Positions 8,590 to 16,777 of a stretch of DNA of 64,000 bases are shown in pieces. The position numbers were made by a program, and so were the translations under genes. The DNA is from Roseivirga seohaensis (lineage in GTDB: Bacteria; Bacteroidota; Bacteroidia; Cytophagales; Cyclobacteriaceae). Position 1 is the first letter of the stretch. Every line of letters starts with the position of its first letter. The notes beneath the pieces were generated by a model. The model saw only the letters and a list, made by a program, of their open reading frames with translations, was not told where the DNA came from and did no database searches. Location of the stretch: positions 124,001 through 188,000 of the forward strand of contig NZ_LRPB01000023.1 in assembly GCF_001592945.1 (NCBI RefSeq). Reading direction: 5' to 3'.

Positions 8590-10653
8590 TTAGTTGTCTT
8601 TATATTCAATTACTTTAAACTCTGTTCTACGGTTTTGCTGATGTTGTTCTTCCGTACAATCCGCATCGTTACCACAGCCATTAATTAATTGAGACTCTCC
8701 ATAGCCTTTCGCTACAAGCCTATTTTGCGAAATTCCTTTGAGAATCAAATAACGAACAGCTGCTTGGGCTCTTCTTTCAGATAAGTCTAGGTTAAACGCA
8801 TCTTCCGCACGTGAATCGGTATGAGAGCTTAGCTCAATTTTAATATTCGGGTTATCCTTTAAGAGTTCTACAAGTTTATCCAGCTCTACTGCTGCGTCTG
8901 GCCTAATTTCAGCCTTGTTCAAATCATAATAAATATTCTGAAGCACGATTGTTTTCTCAAGAATAATCGGATCTAATGTTAAAGAGGACTCAAACTTTTT
9001 GGTGGTAAATCGCTCTACCAAGTCTTCTTGTTTAATTTCTCCACCCACAGTTGAAAATGCACGTCTCTTTACGAAGAAGTTCGGTTTCTCTCCAAGTAAA
9101 ACATATTCCTTTTCAGGGTCTACTTTGAATTGAAAAATACCACCACGACCCGTTAATTGGTCGTCTATAACTTCATTATCCGTGCTCATAAGTTTTACAC
9201 GCACATCTGGCAAAATACTTTGTGTACTGTCTTCATTCAACTGATAAGTTACTCCTGCTAGAATGTATTCGATTTTCTTTAGGTCGGAAGAGTTGTCTAT
9301 GAAAGTGTAAATGTCATCATCTCCTTTACCTCCTGGTCGATTAGAACTGAAAAAACCTTCATATGGAAATTCAGAATAGACTAAACCAAAATCATCATAA
9401 GATGAATTGATGGAAGGTCCCATGTTTTCGATAGTAATATTTCCGCCTTCATTAACGGCCACAAAAACATCGAGCATTCCAAAACCAGCATGACCGGTTG
9501 AAGAAAAGTAAAGTTTGTTATCTGGCGAAACGTATGGAAACATTTCATCTTCCGGTGTATTAATAGTCGGCCCCATATTTTGAACATCGGCCCATCTGCC
9601 TCTGTCATTAAGCCTTGTTCTGTAAATATCTGAGCCACCCAAACCTCCAGGGCGGTCTGAAGCAAAGTAAATGGTTTTTCCATCTCCGCTAAAAGTAGGG
9701 CTACTATCCCAAGAGTCTGGGCTATTAATCGGCATCAACTGTGGAGTGGTCCATTCTCCGTTTTTCTTGGTGGAAATGTATAAGTCTGTGTTAAAGCGTC
9801 CTCGTTTGTCTGCTGAGTTTCCTTTTGCAAATACCACTGAGTTTCCATCGGGTGAAAAGGCCAAAGAGCCTTCATTGATTTCTTCATCATTGAATATACC
9901 CGATAGTTTTTCAATTGAAGCCGCATCCAAATTCAGTCCGTTGGTTTGTACTTTGTATAAATCGGTAAAGGGAATTCCATAACGCTCAAAGCTCGCTTGC
10001 TCTCGGCCAGTAGCAAAATAAAGCTCATTTTTAAAGAAATAAGGGCTGTATTCTGCATTTTCAGTATTAATGCCTTCTGCGTTTTTCACATCAATGTTTC
10101 GAACATTCAAACTAATACTGTCCAGCTTATCGAGATTCTTTAACTCTGCTTTAGCCCTATCTACAAAATTTTCGACCGTGGCATACTGCAAATACTTTTG
10201 AAGTACATTCTTGGCATCATTGTATCGCTCAGATGCCTTTAGAGCTTGAGCATAGTGCAACTCCATTTCATCATCAGCATAGCCACCTTCAATGGCCTTG
10301 GCGTAATAATCGGTTGCTTCATAAATTCGGTTGGTTTTGCGGTATGATTCCGCCACGTAATAATTATAAACTGGCGACTCAGGATCGTCCTCCAATTCTT
10401 TTTTATAATCTTCGATTGCTAGATTGTAGTTTGCATTCTCATAACTCTTCTTCACTTTTACTTCTTTGAGCTTCTCAATTTCTTCCTCTACTCCGCCAGT
10501 CAAGCTACCCACATTGCTGGATTGCGCATTTGTAGAGCGACCACCATTAGCAGGAGTACTAGGCGTATCAACTCCAAGAAAGTTTTGGGAAGATTTACAG
10601 CCCACTAAAAGGGCCATCATAAGAATACCTATAATTTGAATCCTATTCCTCAT
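8590..10653 (-). CDS. OmpA-family lipoprotein with TPR, beta-propeller and carboxypeptidase-regulatory-like domains (PorE-like)
   Basis: The N-terminus MRNRIQIIGILMMALLVGC has a lipobox (LLVGC), so the mature protein is lipid-anchored. Domains in order: TPR-like helices (about 75-170), a PD40/WD40-like propeller (about 200-440, with repeats such as SFSPDGNSVVFAKG and TFSGDGKTIYFASDRPGG), a carboxypeptidase-regulatory-like beta domain (about 460-560), and an OmpA peptidoglycan-binding domain (about 580-687) with LSSHTDSRAEDAFNLDLSERR. This is the architecture described for the T9SS component PorE, which links the machine to peptidoglycan. Bacteroidota carry several paralogues with the same layout, so the specific role is inference. 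The gene stands alone and ends in a strong terminator. Confidence 0.85.
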   Translation of the reverse strand: MRNRIQIIGILMMALLVGCKSSQNFLGVDTPSTPANGGRSTNAQSSNVGSLTGGVEEEIEKLKEVKVKKSYENANYNLAIEDYKKELEDDPESPVYNYYVAESYRKTNRIYEATDYYAKAIEGGYADDEMELHYAQALKASERYNDAKNVLQKYLQYATVENFVDRAKAELKNLDKLDSISLNVRNIDVKNAEGINTENAEYSPYFFKNELYFATGREQASFERYGIPFTDLYKVQTNGLNLDAASIEKLSGIFNDEEINEGSLAFSPDGNSVVFAKGNSADKRGRFNTDLYISTKKNGEWTTPQLMPINSPDSWDSSPTFSGDGKTIYFASDRPGGLGGSDIYRTRLNDRGRWADVQNMGPTINTPEDEMFPYVSPDNKLYFSSTGHAGFGMLDVFVAVNEGGNITIENMGPSINSSYDDFGLVYSEFPYEGFFSSNRPGGKGDDDIYTFIDNSSDLKKIEYILAGVTYQLNEDSTQSILPDVRVKLMSTDNEVIDDQLTGRGGIFQFKVDPEKEYVLLGEKPNFFVKRRAFSTVGGEIKQEDLVERFTTKKFESSLTLDPIILEKTIVLQNIYYDLNKAEIRPDAAVELDKLVELLKDNPNIKIELSSHTDSRAEDAFNLDLSERRAQAAVRYLILKGISQNRLVAKGYGESQLINGCGNDADCTEEQHQQNRRTEFKVIEYKDN

Positions 10654-10691
10654 CGGTTGTAAATTAGCGAAATAAGCTGAATGCTAATATT

Positions 10692-11192
10692 CTATACGTT
10701 TGCCGATTGTTTAAAGTATCTGTTTAGCCAAGTTTTACCCGCTTCAACGCACCAATTATTCTTAAGTTGGCCTTTTGTCTGAATTGTATTGTCGAAGAAA
10801 AGTGTGTGAGCCGAAATTCGGCCATTTTCAACCTCCGATTTAATTTGGCTCAATGGCACCAATTCTACATCATTATTAATTAAGAAGGCAATATTGGTAC
10901 GCTGAAAAAAGTCAACTCCTAAATTTGATGAAAGTTGTTGGACAAACCTTACTTGGGTATCGATAGAACAGCCGCTGGCCATATTGAAAGACTCATCGGT
11001 ACTTATAATAAGAAAGTAATCGTGCTTAATAATTCCCGAAGCCATCAAATCATTACCATGAGCCGCCCATTGATTCAGGAAAGCTTCAAGTTGATCTAAA
11101 CACTTTTTCTGTTCTAAGGCAGTCAATTTTCTATCAGCCTGATAAATCCAGAGGCGTGAGTTTTTGCTGAGTTTGTCAAAATCGGCTAGCAT
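10692..11192 (-). CDS. Conserved Bacteroidota protein of unknown function (often labelled ABC transporter ATPase)
   Basis: This is a 166-residue cytoplasmic protein with no signal peptide. It matches from memory a short Bacteroidota family marked by an N-terminal LWIYQADRKLT-like start, FLNQWAAHGNDLMAS and the invariant-looking ASGCSID (near residue 97). Homologues are frequently annotated as ABC transporter ATPases, yet no Walker A, Walker B or ABC signature is present here, so that label looks wrong. The Cys in SGCSID and nearby Asp could be functional, but nothing establishes a reaction. The gene lies 38 bp upstream of the PorE-like lipoprotein in the same direction and could be cotranscribed. 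Confidence 0.75.
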   Translation of the reverse strand: MLADFDKLSKNSRLWIYQADRKLTALEQKKCLDQLEAFLNQWAAHGNDLMASGIIKHDYFLIISTDESFNMASGCSIDTQVRFVQQLSSNLGVDFFQRTNIAFLINNDVELVPLSQIKSEVENGRISAHTLFFDNTIQTKGQLKNNWCVEAGKTWLNRYFKQSANV

Positions 11193-11334
11193 AGTCTTTT
11201 TTATTCAAATGTCGTTCACTTGTCATTTTGAACCAACTATAACGGATAATAATTCCTTTTCGGTTGTTGTAAATCAGAGATAAAGAATTTTTGAACCAGA
11301 GGCGTTTGAAATCAACACTTGAAAATTACTCAAA

Positions 11335-12003
11335 ATGAAACACATTAAATTTTACTTTTCAATTCTTTCAATGGCTTTACTTTCTAATTGTATAGGAACT
11401 GATATTGTGGAAGACGTTGCTGTTATCGAAACGGTTTCTATAAACAATGCCATAGATAGTTTAAAGATTGGAGACACCTATACCTTCAGCGCTGATTATT
11501 TCAACGGACTTGGTAAGCCTGTTGAGGCTATGATTACATGGTCAAGTTCAGACCCATCTATCATTAGTATTGAGCAAACCGGCAGTGCTCAAGCCATTAC
11601 AGCAGGAAACGTATACATTAAAGCCGCAAAAGGTAACAATGCGGATTCTGTAAAGGTGAATGCCGGAAACACCACTTCGGTATTGGCAAACAATAGACAG
11701 GGCACTTTTATGGGAAGAAACAATTATTCTGTTTCTGGAAATTTCAGCTTGCAAGAAGTTAATGGAAGCCTCACACTGATTTTTGATGACAACTTTCGAG
11801 CATCAAGTGGCCCAGGGCTTTATGTCTATCTATCTAATCAACCTACAAGCATTACTGGAGGAGAAGAGGTGGGAAAATTAATGAAAAACGCAGGAGCTCA
11901 ATCCTACTCTATTGCTACAAACATCCAGCTCACTACCTACAATTATGTGCTAATATATTGTAAACCTTTTGGAGTACCGTTTGGTACTGGCTCTTATAAT
12001 TAA
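11335..12003 (+). CDS. Lipoprotein with Ig-like (BIG2-type) and DM13 domains
   Basis: The protein is 222 residues long. A lipobox LLSNC ends the signal sequence at Cys19. Residues about 35-105 look like a bacterial Ig-like BIG2 domain (ITWSSSDPSIISIEQTGSAQ). Residues about 110-222 match the DM13 fold: GTFMGRNNYSVSG, a central GPGLYVYLSNQ, and the closing pattern with YCKPFGVPFG, where the Cys is the conserved DM13 cysteine. DM13 domains have been proposed to take part in electron transfer or redox chemistry; that role is not proven for bacterial lipoproteins. The gene is 5 bp upstream of an outer-membrane barrel gene, so the two probably act together at the outer membrane. Confidence 0.8.
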   Translation: MKHIKFYFSILSMALLSNCIGTDIVEDVAVIETVSINNAIDSLKIGDTYTFSADYFNGLGKPVEAMITWSSSDPSIISIEQTGSAQAITAGNVYIKAAKGNNADSVKVNAGNTTSVLANNRQGTFMGRNNYSVSGNFSLQEVNGSLTLIFDDNFRASSGPGLYVYLSNQPTSITGGEEVGKLMKNAGAQSYSIATNIQLTTYNYVLIYCKPFGVPFGTGSYN

Positions 12004-12008
12004 CCACC

Positions 12009-12857
12009 ATGAGAAACATTTATTTACTAATCATTTTGCTTTGCCTTAACCTAAACTCATATGCGGGAGGAGGTTGGCCGCAGCCTAAAGGCAAAGGCTA
12101 TTTTAAGCTTGGTTATTACGGTATAGTATCTAGCAACTATTATTCGCCCAATGGTAATATTTTAGATATTTCAACAGCAGGTATTCATATTGCCAATTTC
12201 TATGGAGAATATGGGTTAACCAAACGCTTGACAGGGATTGCTTATGTTCCCTTTTTTTCTAGAGCTACACTAAACGAACAAAAATCGGCAAGAACAGGAA
12301 ATGTGATCTCAGAAGGTGACGCTGTAAATTCATTTGGCGATACAGATTTGGGCTTTAAATATGGGATTATAGTGGATAAACCCATTGTTGTGAGTGCTTC
12401 CGTTATGTTTGGAATTCCGCTAGGGAACAGTATGGGCGGAAGAACAGAAGTGCTACAAACTGGAGATGGAGAGTTTAATCAAATACTGGGTATAGAAGCA
12501 AGCAGGGGGTTAAACAAGGGAAAATCATGGGTATCAACTTTGATTGCCTTCAATAATAGATCTGATAGTTTTTCAGATGAGTTTAGAGTTGGTATTGAAC
12601 TTGGAACCAAACTAGGGGATAAATGGCTAGCCAATGTAAAAGTACTAAGCGTTAATTCATTGAATAATGGAAACGATTTTGAAACGCCTTCTAACGGAAT
12701 ATTCTCTAACAATATTGAATACCTTGCTATTACGCCAGAGCTAGCATATCAATGGAATGATAAATGGGGTATTTCGAGCGCCATAGGTTTTGCCGCCTCA
12801 GGAAAAAGAGTGTTAGTAAGCCCTTCGGCATCTTTTGGAGTATTCTTCAATTTGTAG
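12009..12857 (+). CDS. Predicted outer-membrane beta-barrel protein
   Basis: The protein is 282 residues with a signal peptide ending near SYA. The mature start GGGWPQPKGKGYFKLGYYG and the rest of the sequence consist of alternating amphipathic strands with aromatic ends (for example IANFYGEYGLTKRLTGIAY and SFGDTDLGFKYGI), and it finishes in SASFGVFFNL with a terminal hydrophobic residue as expected for an outer-membrane barrel. It resembles conserved Bacteroidota barrels sometimes linked to the phenol-degradation MetA-pathway porin family; substrate is unknown. It shares a transcript with the DM13 lipoprotein (5-bp gap) and ends at a strong hairpin. Confidence 0.75.
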   Translation: MRNIYLLIILLCLNLNSYAGGGWPQPKGKGYFKLGYYGIVSSNYYSPNGNILDISTAGIHIANFYGEYGLTKRLTGIAYVPFFSRATLNEQKSARTGNVISEGDAVNSFGDTDLGFKYGIIVDKPIVVSASVMFGIPLGNSMGGRTEVLQTGDGEFNQILGIEASRGLNKGKSWVSTLIAFNNRSDSFSDEFRVGIELGTKLGDKWLANVKVLSVNSLNNGNDFETPSNGIFSNNIEYLAITPELAYQWNDKWGISSAIGFAASGKRVLVSPSASFGVFFNL

Positions 12858-12881
12858 AAAGAGAAAACCTTAATTAAAATG

Positions 12882-12915
12882 AAGCCTCTAGAAAACGATT
12901 ATTCTAGAGGCTTTT
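12882..12915. terminator. Bidirectional terminator between convergent genes
   Basis: A perfect 12-bp stem (12882-12893 with 12902-12913) with an 8-base loop is followed by TTTT on the plus strand and preceded by an A-rich tract. It lies between the barrel gene (ends 12857) and the convergent Fe-S gene (ends 12919), so it can serve both. Confidence 0.85.
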
Positions 12916-12918
12916 AAC

Positions 12919-13716
12919 TTATAAGCCTTCGTTTTTAGCAATCAACTCAGCCAAATCCATTACTTCTATACTGGCTTCCTTATTCTTACTTTTTACACCA
13001 TCACGCATCATAGTCATACAAAACGGACAAGCCGAAGCAACAATACTCGCACCTGTTTCAATCGCTTCTTCCGTTCTTTCAACATTTACCTCTTTATTAC
13101 CAGGTTCTGCATCTTTAAACATTTGAGCTCCACCAGCCCCACAGCAAAGACCTTTCGTTCTGCAACGCTTCATTTCAATTAACTCGGCATCGAGAGCTGC
13201 TAAAACCTCGCGTGGAGCTTCATAAATATTGTTCGCCCTTCCTAAGTAGCATGAATCGTGATAAGTAATCTTCTTTCCTTTGAACTCTCCGCCACCTTTC
13301 AAGCCAACCTTGCCTTCATTAATTAATTGCTGAAGGTAAGTAGAATGGTGAATCACTTCGTAATTACCACCTAGCTCTGGATATTCATTTTTAATGGTAT
13401 TAAAGCAATGCGGACAAGCCGTAACAATCTTCTTTACGTTGTAAGTATCCAAAACCTGAATGTTAGAGACTGCCTGCATTTGAAACAAAAACTCATTTCC
13501 AGCCCTTCTGGCAGGGTCTCCAGTACAGGTTTCCTCTGGGCCCAAAACGGCAAAGGAGATTCCTACTTTGTTCAATATTTTGACAAAAGCTTGGGTTACT
13601 TTTTTATATCTATCGTCAAAAGAACCAGCACAACCTACCCAAAAAAGTATTTCAGGGGATTCACCTTTAGCGGCCAAATCGGCCATAACGGGTACATTAT
13701 TCAATTTATCACTCAT
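12919..13716 (-). CDS. CCG-domain (HdrB/D-like) iron-sulfur protein
   Basis: This 265-residue soluble protein holds two cysteine-rich CCG-type domains of the heterodisulfide-reductase-related family. The first includes VGCAGSFDDR and CPHCFNTIKNEYPE. The second includes YHDSCYLGR, TKGLCCGAGGAQMF and SACPFCMTMM. Such domains bind a non-cubane or [4Fe-4S] cluster and pass electrons. Its gene starts 14 bp after the end of the membrane Fe-S partner (13731-15053), so the pair encodes one HdrD-like complex split into a membrane/ferredoxin subunit and a catalytic subunit. Comparable membrane Fe-S oxidoreductases act as electron-transfer-flavoprotein:menaquinone oxidoreductases; this assignment is inference. 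Confidence 0.82.
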   Translation of the reverse strand: MSDKLNNVPVMADLAAKGESPEILFWVGCAGSFDDRYKKVTQAFVKILNKVGISFAVLGPEETCTGDPARRAGNEFLFQMQAVSNIQVLDTYNVKKIVTACPHCFNTIKNEYPELGGNYEVIHHSTYLQQLINEGKVGLKGGGEFKGKKITYHDSCYLGRANNIYEAPREVLAALDAELIEMKRCRTKGLCCGAGGAQMFKDAEPGNKEVNVERTEEAIETGASIVASACPFCMTMMRDGVKSKNKEASIEVMDLAELIAKNEGL

Positions 13717-13730
13717 GATTTCCTTCGTTC

Positions 13731-15053
13731 TTAAGATTTAGACTCCATTTCCTCTGCCCATTTAAACCTGTCTGTTGGTGGAAATTTCCATGGAGCAAAA
13801 TTGGTTTCCACATTTTGGAACATACTATTCCATGAAGCTGGCGACCCTGACTCTTCCATGGCCACGTACCTTCTCATTTGTAAAATAATGGCCAGCGGGT
13901 CAATATTTACCGGGCAAGCTTCCACACAGGCATTACAGCTGGTACAAGCATTAATTTCTTCTTTAGTAATGTAATCACCCAAAAGCGACTTTCCATCTTC
14001 TAACCCTTTACCTCCTTTGGCCAAACTAGCGCCTACTTCTTCGGCTCTATCACGTGTGTCCATCATAATTTTTCGAGGGGAAAGTTTTTTGCCTGTCATA
14101 TTTGCTGGGCAATTATCGGTACAGCGTCCACACTCGGTGCAAGAATAGGCATTCATGATATTCACCCAACTCAAATCATTTACATCCTTTGCACCAAACC
14201 TTGCAATTTCTGCTGGAGGTTCATTGGCATTCTCTGTAGGCATTCCCAACATCATTTTCACTTCGTTGGTTACCTCGGCCATGTTCTCCATTTTACCTTT
14301 AGGGTTTAGGTTTGAATACCATGTATTTGGAAAGGCCAAAGCGATGTGTAAATGTTTAGAGTAAGTAACGTAAACGGCAAAGCCTAAAATTCCGAGAATA
14401 TGGAACCACCAAGCAAAGCGCTCTATAAAGATCAGTGTTGAAAGTTGCATTCCTTCAAAAAGAGGCACTAGAAAACTGCTAAAGAAGAATGTTCCCGTTT
14501 GGGCATAATGCTCATCTTGTCCTTGAATAAGCATATCTGTTGCATTCATGGTAAGAATGGCAAACATCAAAATAATTTCAATAACTAAAATAAGATTGGC
14601 ATCTAATGTCGGCCATTTCTTCATTTCATTTCCCTGAAAGCGCTTTACTTTCAATATGTTTCTTCTAATTAAGAAAACCACACATGAAAAAAGGACACCT
14701 ACGGCTAAGAATTCAAAAACGTTGATGAGAACGGTATAGAAATCGCCCAAAACTGGAGCAAATATTCTGTGAGTTCCTGCAATTCCGTCAATTACGAATT
14801 CAAGTACTTCAAGATTGATTACCAAGAAGCCCACATAAATCAACATGTGTAAAAAAGCAGGCACAATGCGCTTAAACATTTTCTTCTGACCAAAGGCTAC
14901 CAATAGCATTGTCTTCCATCTTTCGGGGCTCGCTGTTCTTCCAGAAGCTTTTCCTAGAAAAATATTTTTTCTGATTCGACTAATGCGTTGGTACAGAAAA
15001 TATGCTGCTACAGCCACTAGAATCAAGAAAACGATTTGAGAAATATACTGCAT
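13731..15053 (-). CDS. Membrane-bound 4Fe-4S dicluster oxidoreductase subunit (NarI-like N-terminus)
   Basis: The protein is 440 residues. The N-terminal half has about five or six membrane helices (for example IVFLILVAVAAYFL and FHILGILGFAVYV) with histidines that could bind haem, as in NarI-type quinone-reactive domains. The C-terminal half carries two ferredoxin motifs, CTECGRCTDNCP (near residue 303) and CTSCNACVEACPVN (near 373). It probably exchanges electrons between the menaquinone pool and the CCG protein encoded just downstream. An ETF or acyl-CoA oxidation partner is plausible, since an acyl-CoA dehydrogenase lies 20 kb away, but no etf gene is in view. Confidence 0.82.
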   Translation of the reverse strand: MQYISQIVFLILVAVAAYFLYQRISRIRKNIFLGKASGRTASPERWKTMLLVAFGQKKMFKRIVPAFLHMLIYVGFLVINLEVLEFVIDGIAGTHRIFAPVLGDFYTVLINVFEFLAVGVLFSCVVFLIRRNILKVKRFQGNEMKKWPTLDANLILVIEIILMFAILTMNATDMLIQGQDEHYAQTGTFFFSSFLVPLFEGMQLSTLIFIERFAWWFHILGILGFAVYVTYSKHLHIALAFPNTWYSNLNPKGKMENMAEVTNEVKMMLGMPTENANEPPAEIARFGAKDVNDLSWVNIMNAYSCTECGRCTDNCPANMTGKKLSPRKIMMDTRDRAEEVGASLAKGGKGLEDGKSLLGDYITKEEINACTSCNACVEACPVNIDPLAIILQMRRYVAMEESGSPASWNSMFQNVETNFAPWKFPPTDRFKWAEEMESKS

Positions 15054-15107
15054 AGATTAGGGCTTCAAGGGTTAATAAGATTTCAGACCTGAAATTATTA
15101 AAAATGT

Positions 15108-15138
15108 TTTGTACGGGTGAACTTTTTGTATACTTTTG
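15108..15138 (+). promoter_or_regulatory. Promoter of tRNA-Phe
   Basis: TTTG (15108-15111), exactly 19 bases, then TACTTTTG (15131-15138): a full match to the Bacteroidota housekeeping promoter. Transcription would start about 7-9 bases before the mature tRNA. Confidence 0.8.
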
Positions 15139-15152
15139 TGCCTCCAATTGAG

Positions 15153-15225
15153 GGTGCTGTAGCTCAGTTGGTAGAGCATCGGACTGAAAATCCGTGAGTC
15201 GGTGGTTCGAATCCACTCAGCACCA
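15153..15225 (+). tRNA. tRNA-Phe (anticodon GAA)
   Basis: The acceptor stem is GGTGCTG with CAGCACC, and the D arm is GCTC/GAGC. The anticodon loop CTGAAAA carries GAA at positions 34-36, and the T arm contains TTCGAAT. The anticodon stem has four pairs plus a T-T mismatch at 27-43. The discriminator is A at 15225. CCA is not encoded (next bases CGT), as is common in this phylum. Its own promoter and terminator flank it. Confidence 0.97.
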
Positions 15226-15232
15226 CGTTGAA

Positions 15233-15266
15233 AAAGCCTTCTAGAAATGGAAGGCTTTATTTTTTG
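15233..15266 (+). terminator. Terminator of tRNA-Phe
   Basis: A 9-bp stem, AAAGCCTTC (15233-15241) with GAAGGCTTT (15250-15258), with an 8-base loop, is followed by ATTTTTT. Confidence 0.85.
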
Positions 15267-15325
15267 CTCTTCAGTTAATAACAATCTCACTCCACTGGGC
15301 ATAAACAAATATACATAATGAAATT

Positions 15326-15351
15326 AAAATAGTATGCATGCATACTATTTT
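15326..15351 (-). terminator. 26-bp perfect palindrome overlapping the rluB stop codon
   Basis: Bases 15326-15338 are the exact reverse complement of 15339-15351 (core TATGCATGCATA). The palindrome includes the rluB stop codon (15345-15347) and the end of its last lysine codon. On the minus strand the right arm ends in TTTT followed by AATTTC, so it probably works as an AT-rich intrinsic terminator, though with few GC pairs and no unpaired loop. Confidence 0.5.
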
Positions 15352-16157
15352 TTAAGCTTCATCAATTCTTTTTCGGTTAAAAAGCGCCATTTACCACGCG
15401 GTAAGTCCTTTTTGGTTAATTCACCGTATACTACTCGGTCTAGTTTTTCAACCTTATAGCCCAGGTGTTCAAAAATTCTACGAACAATTCTATTCTTACC
15501 CATGTGAATTTCGATTCCTAAAACAGTTCCATCGGGGCTTGTCACTGCCAAGTCATCTACTGGTGCTTGGCCATCTTCCAGCGTTACTCCTGCTTTAATT
15601 TTGTCGAAATCTTCTTCTTCAATAGGCTTGTCTAAAGTAACCTGATAGATTTTCTTCACTTTGTGTGAAGGGTGTGTCAGTTTTTTAGCCAAATCTCCAT
15701 CGTTAGTAAAAATCAGCAAGCCTGTGGTGGCCCTGTCTAATCTTCCTACAGGAAAAACTTGTTCCTCACAAGCATTTTTAATCAAGTCCATTACGGTTTT
15801 TCTACCCTCCGGATCGCTTGTAGTACTGATAAAATCTTTGGGCTTGTTAAGAACCAAGTAAACCAGTTTCTCTCTTTTCAACACATTGCCTTCATACGAA
15901 ACCTTATCGGTAGGCTTTACTTTGTAACCCATTTCGGTTACTACTTCTCCGTTCACTTTAATTTCGCCCGCCTCAATAAGCTTATCCGCTTCGCGTCTAG
16001 AACAAACGCCTGAGTTAGAAATATAGCGATTGAGCCTTATTTCACTTGCACTTGCTCGTCCTTTTTGCACGAGCTCGCGATCGTAAGTAGGTGGAGTTTT
16101 TGGAGTGTTTTTAACCTTATTGAAAAAAGGCTTATTTGATTTGAATTTCTTTGCCAT
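15345..16157 (-). CDS. rluB: RluB/RsuA-family rRNA pseudouridine synthase
   Basis: The enzyme (270 residues) isomerises uridine to pseudouridine in rRNA; the family members RluB, RluE, RluF and RsuA differ in target. After a basic, lysine-rich N-terminal tail there is an S4 RNA-binding domain (about 40-85, RLNRYISNSGVCSRREADKL). The catalytic domain follows, with the key aspartate in VGRLDRATTGLLIFTNDG (near residue 140). The C-terminal GKNRIVRRIFEHLGYKVEKL is typical of RluB. 23S position 2605 is the likeliest target, by family resemblance only. It is the last gene of the dksA-like/scpB/rluB run, and a -7 box TACCTTTG at 16188-16195 could give it a separate transcript. Confidence 0.88.
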   Translation of the reverse strand: MAKKFKSNKPFFNKVKNTPKTPPTYDRELVQKGRASASEIRLNRYISNSGVCSRREADKLIEAGEIKVNGEVVTEMGYKVKPTDKVSYEGNVLKREKLVYLVLNKPKDFISTTSDPEGRKTVMDLIKNACEEQVFPVGRLDRATTGLLIFTNDGDLAKKLTHPSHKVKKIYQVTLDKPIEEEDFDKIKAGVTLEDGQAPVDDLAVTSPDGTVLGIEIHMGKNRIVRRIFEHLGYKVEKLDRVVYGELTKKDLPRGKWRFLTEKELMKLKK

Positions 16158-16187
16158 AATGATGCAGTATCTCTACTGGAATATACG

Positions 16188-16195
16188 CAAAGGTA
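16188..16195 (-). promoter_or_regulatory. -7 promoter element upstream of rluB
   Basis: TACCTTTG on the minus strand matches TAnnTTTG and lies 31 bases before the rluB ATG. No good -33 TTTG stands at the expected spacing, so this may be a secondary promoter inside the operon. Confidence 0.4.
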
Positions 16196-16207
16196 CGAAA
16201 AGCTTAT

Positions 16208-16777
16208 CTAGGAATCTCCTTCTGTAGGTTGACCTATTTCGTTTTCTTCAGTGGAGAAGTCTTTTGGGGTAGGTAAATCCTTAAGACTATTTATGCCGAA
16301 GTAGTCCATAAATTTTTCTGAAGTTCCATAAAGCAACGGTCGCCCTACGTTTTCAGACTTTCCCTTAATTTCCACTAGTTCTTTTTCCAATAGCTTCTGA
16401 ACGGCATAATCGCAGTTTACACCACGAATTTGTTCCATTTCTGATTTGGTAACTGGTTGTTTGTATGCAATAATAGAAAGGGTTTCTAAGGCCGAAGTTG
16501 AAAGTCTTTTCTTCGATTGCTGTTTGAGCAAAATGCCAATACTGGCTTGGTAGGCAGGCTTGGTAAGAAAGTGATAACCCCCTCCACTTTTAAATACAGT
16601 AAAGGGGTATTGATCACCTAAATACTTTTCTTCAATTTTATCAATAGCATCAATTATATCTTGCTCTGGCACGTCTGCCTCAAACATTTCGCTCAGGCAA
16701 GATTTAAGTTCTGCTATTTTAATTGGTTTTTCAGAGCAAAAAATAAGGGCTTCTATATGATTTCCAAGGAAATCCAC
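16208..16777 (-). CDS. scpB: Segregation and condensation protein B
   Basis: ScpB (189 residues) is the winged-helix kleisin partner of the SMC-ScpA complex that compacts and segregates the chromosome. The N-terminal HIEALIFCSEKPI and the central LSIIAYKQPVTKSEMEQIRGVNCDYAVQKLLEKEL stretch are diagnostic of the tandem winged helices. The start is GTG, overlapping the stop of the preceding gene by one base (TAGTG), which indicates translational coupling. scpA is not in the window. Confidence 0.92.
   Translation of the reverse strand: MDFLGNHIEALIFCSEKPIKIAELKSCLSEMFEADVPEQDIIDAIDKIEEKYLGDQYPFTVFKSGGGYHFLTKPAYQASIGILLKQQSKKRLSTSALETLSIIAYKQPVTKSEMEQIRGVNCDYAVQKLLEKELVEIKGKSENVGRPLLYGTSEKFMDYFGINSLKDLPTPKDFSTEENEIGQPTEGDS

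Noticed and set aside
15153-15225. tRNA-Phe as an integration site
   Set aside because: No duplicated 3' tRNA segment and no integrase gene nearby; a strong terminator follows directly.
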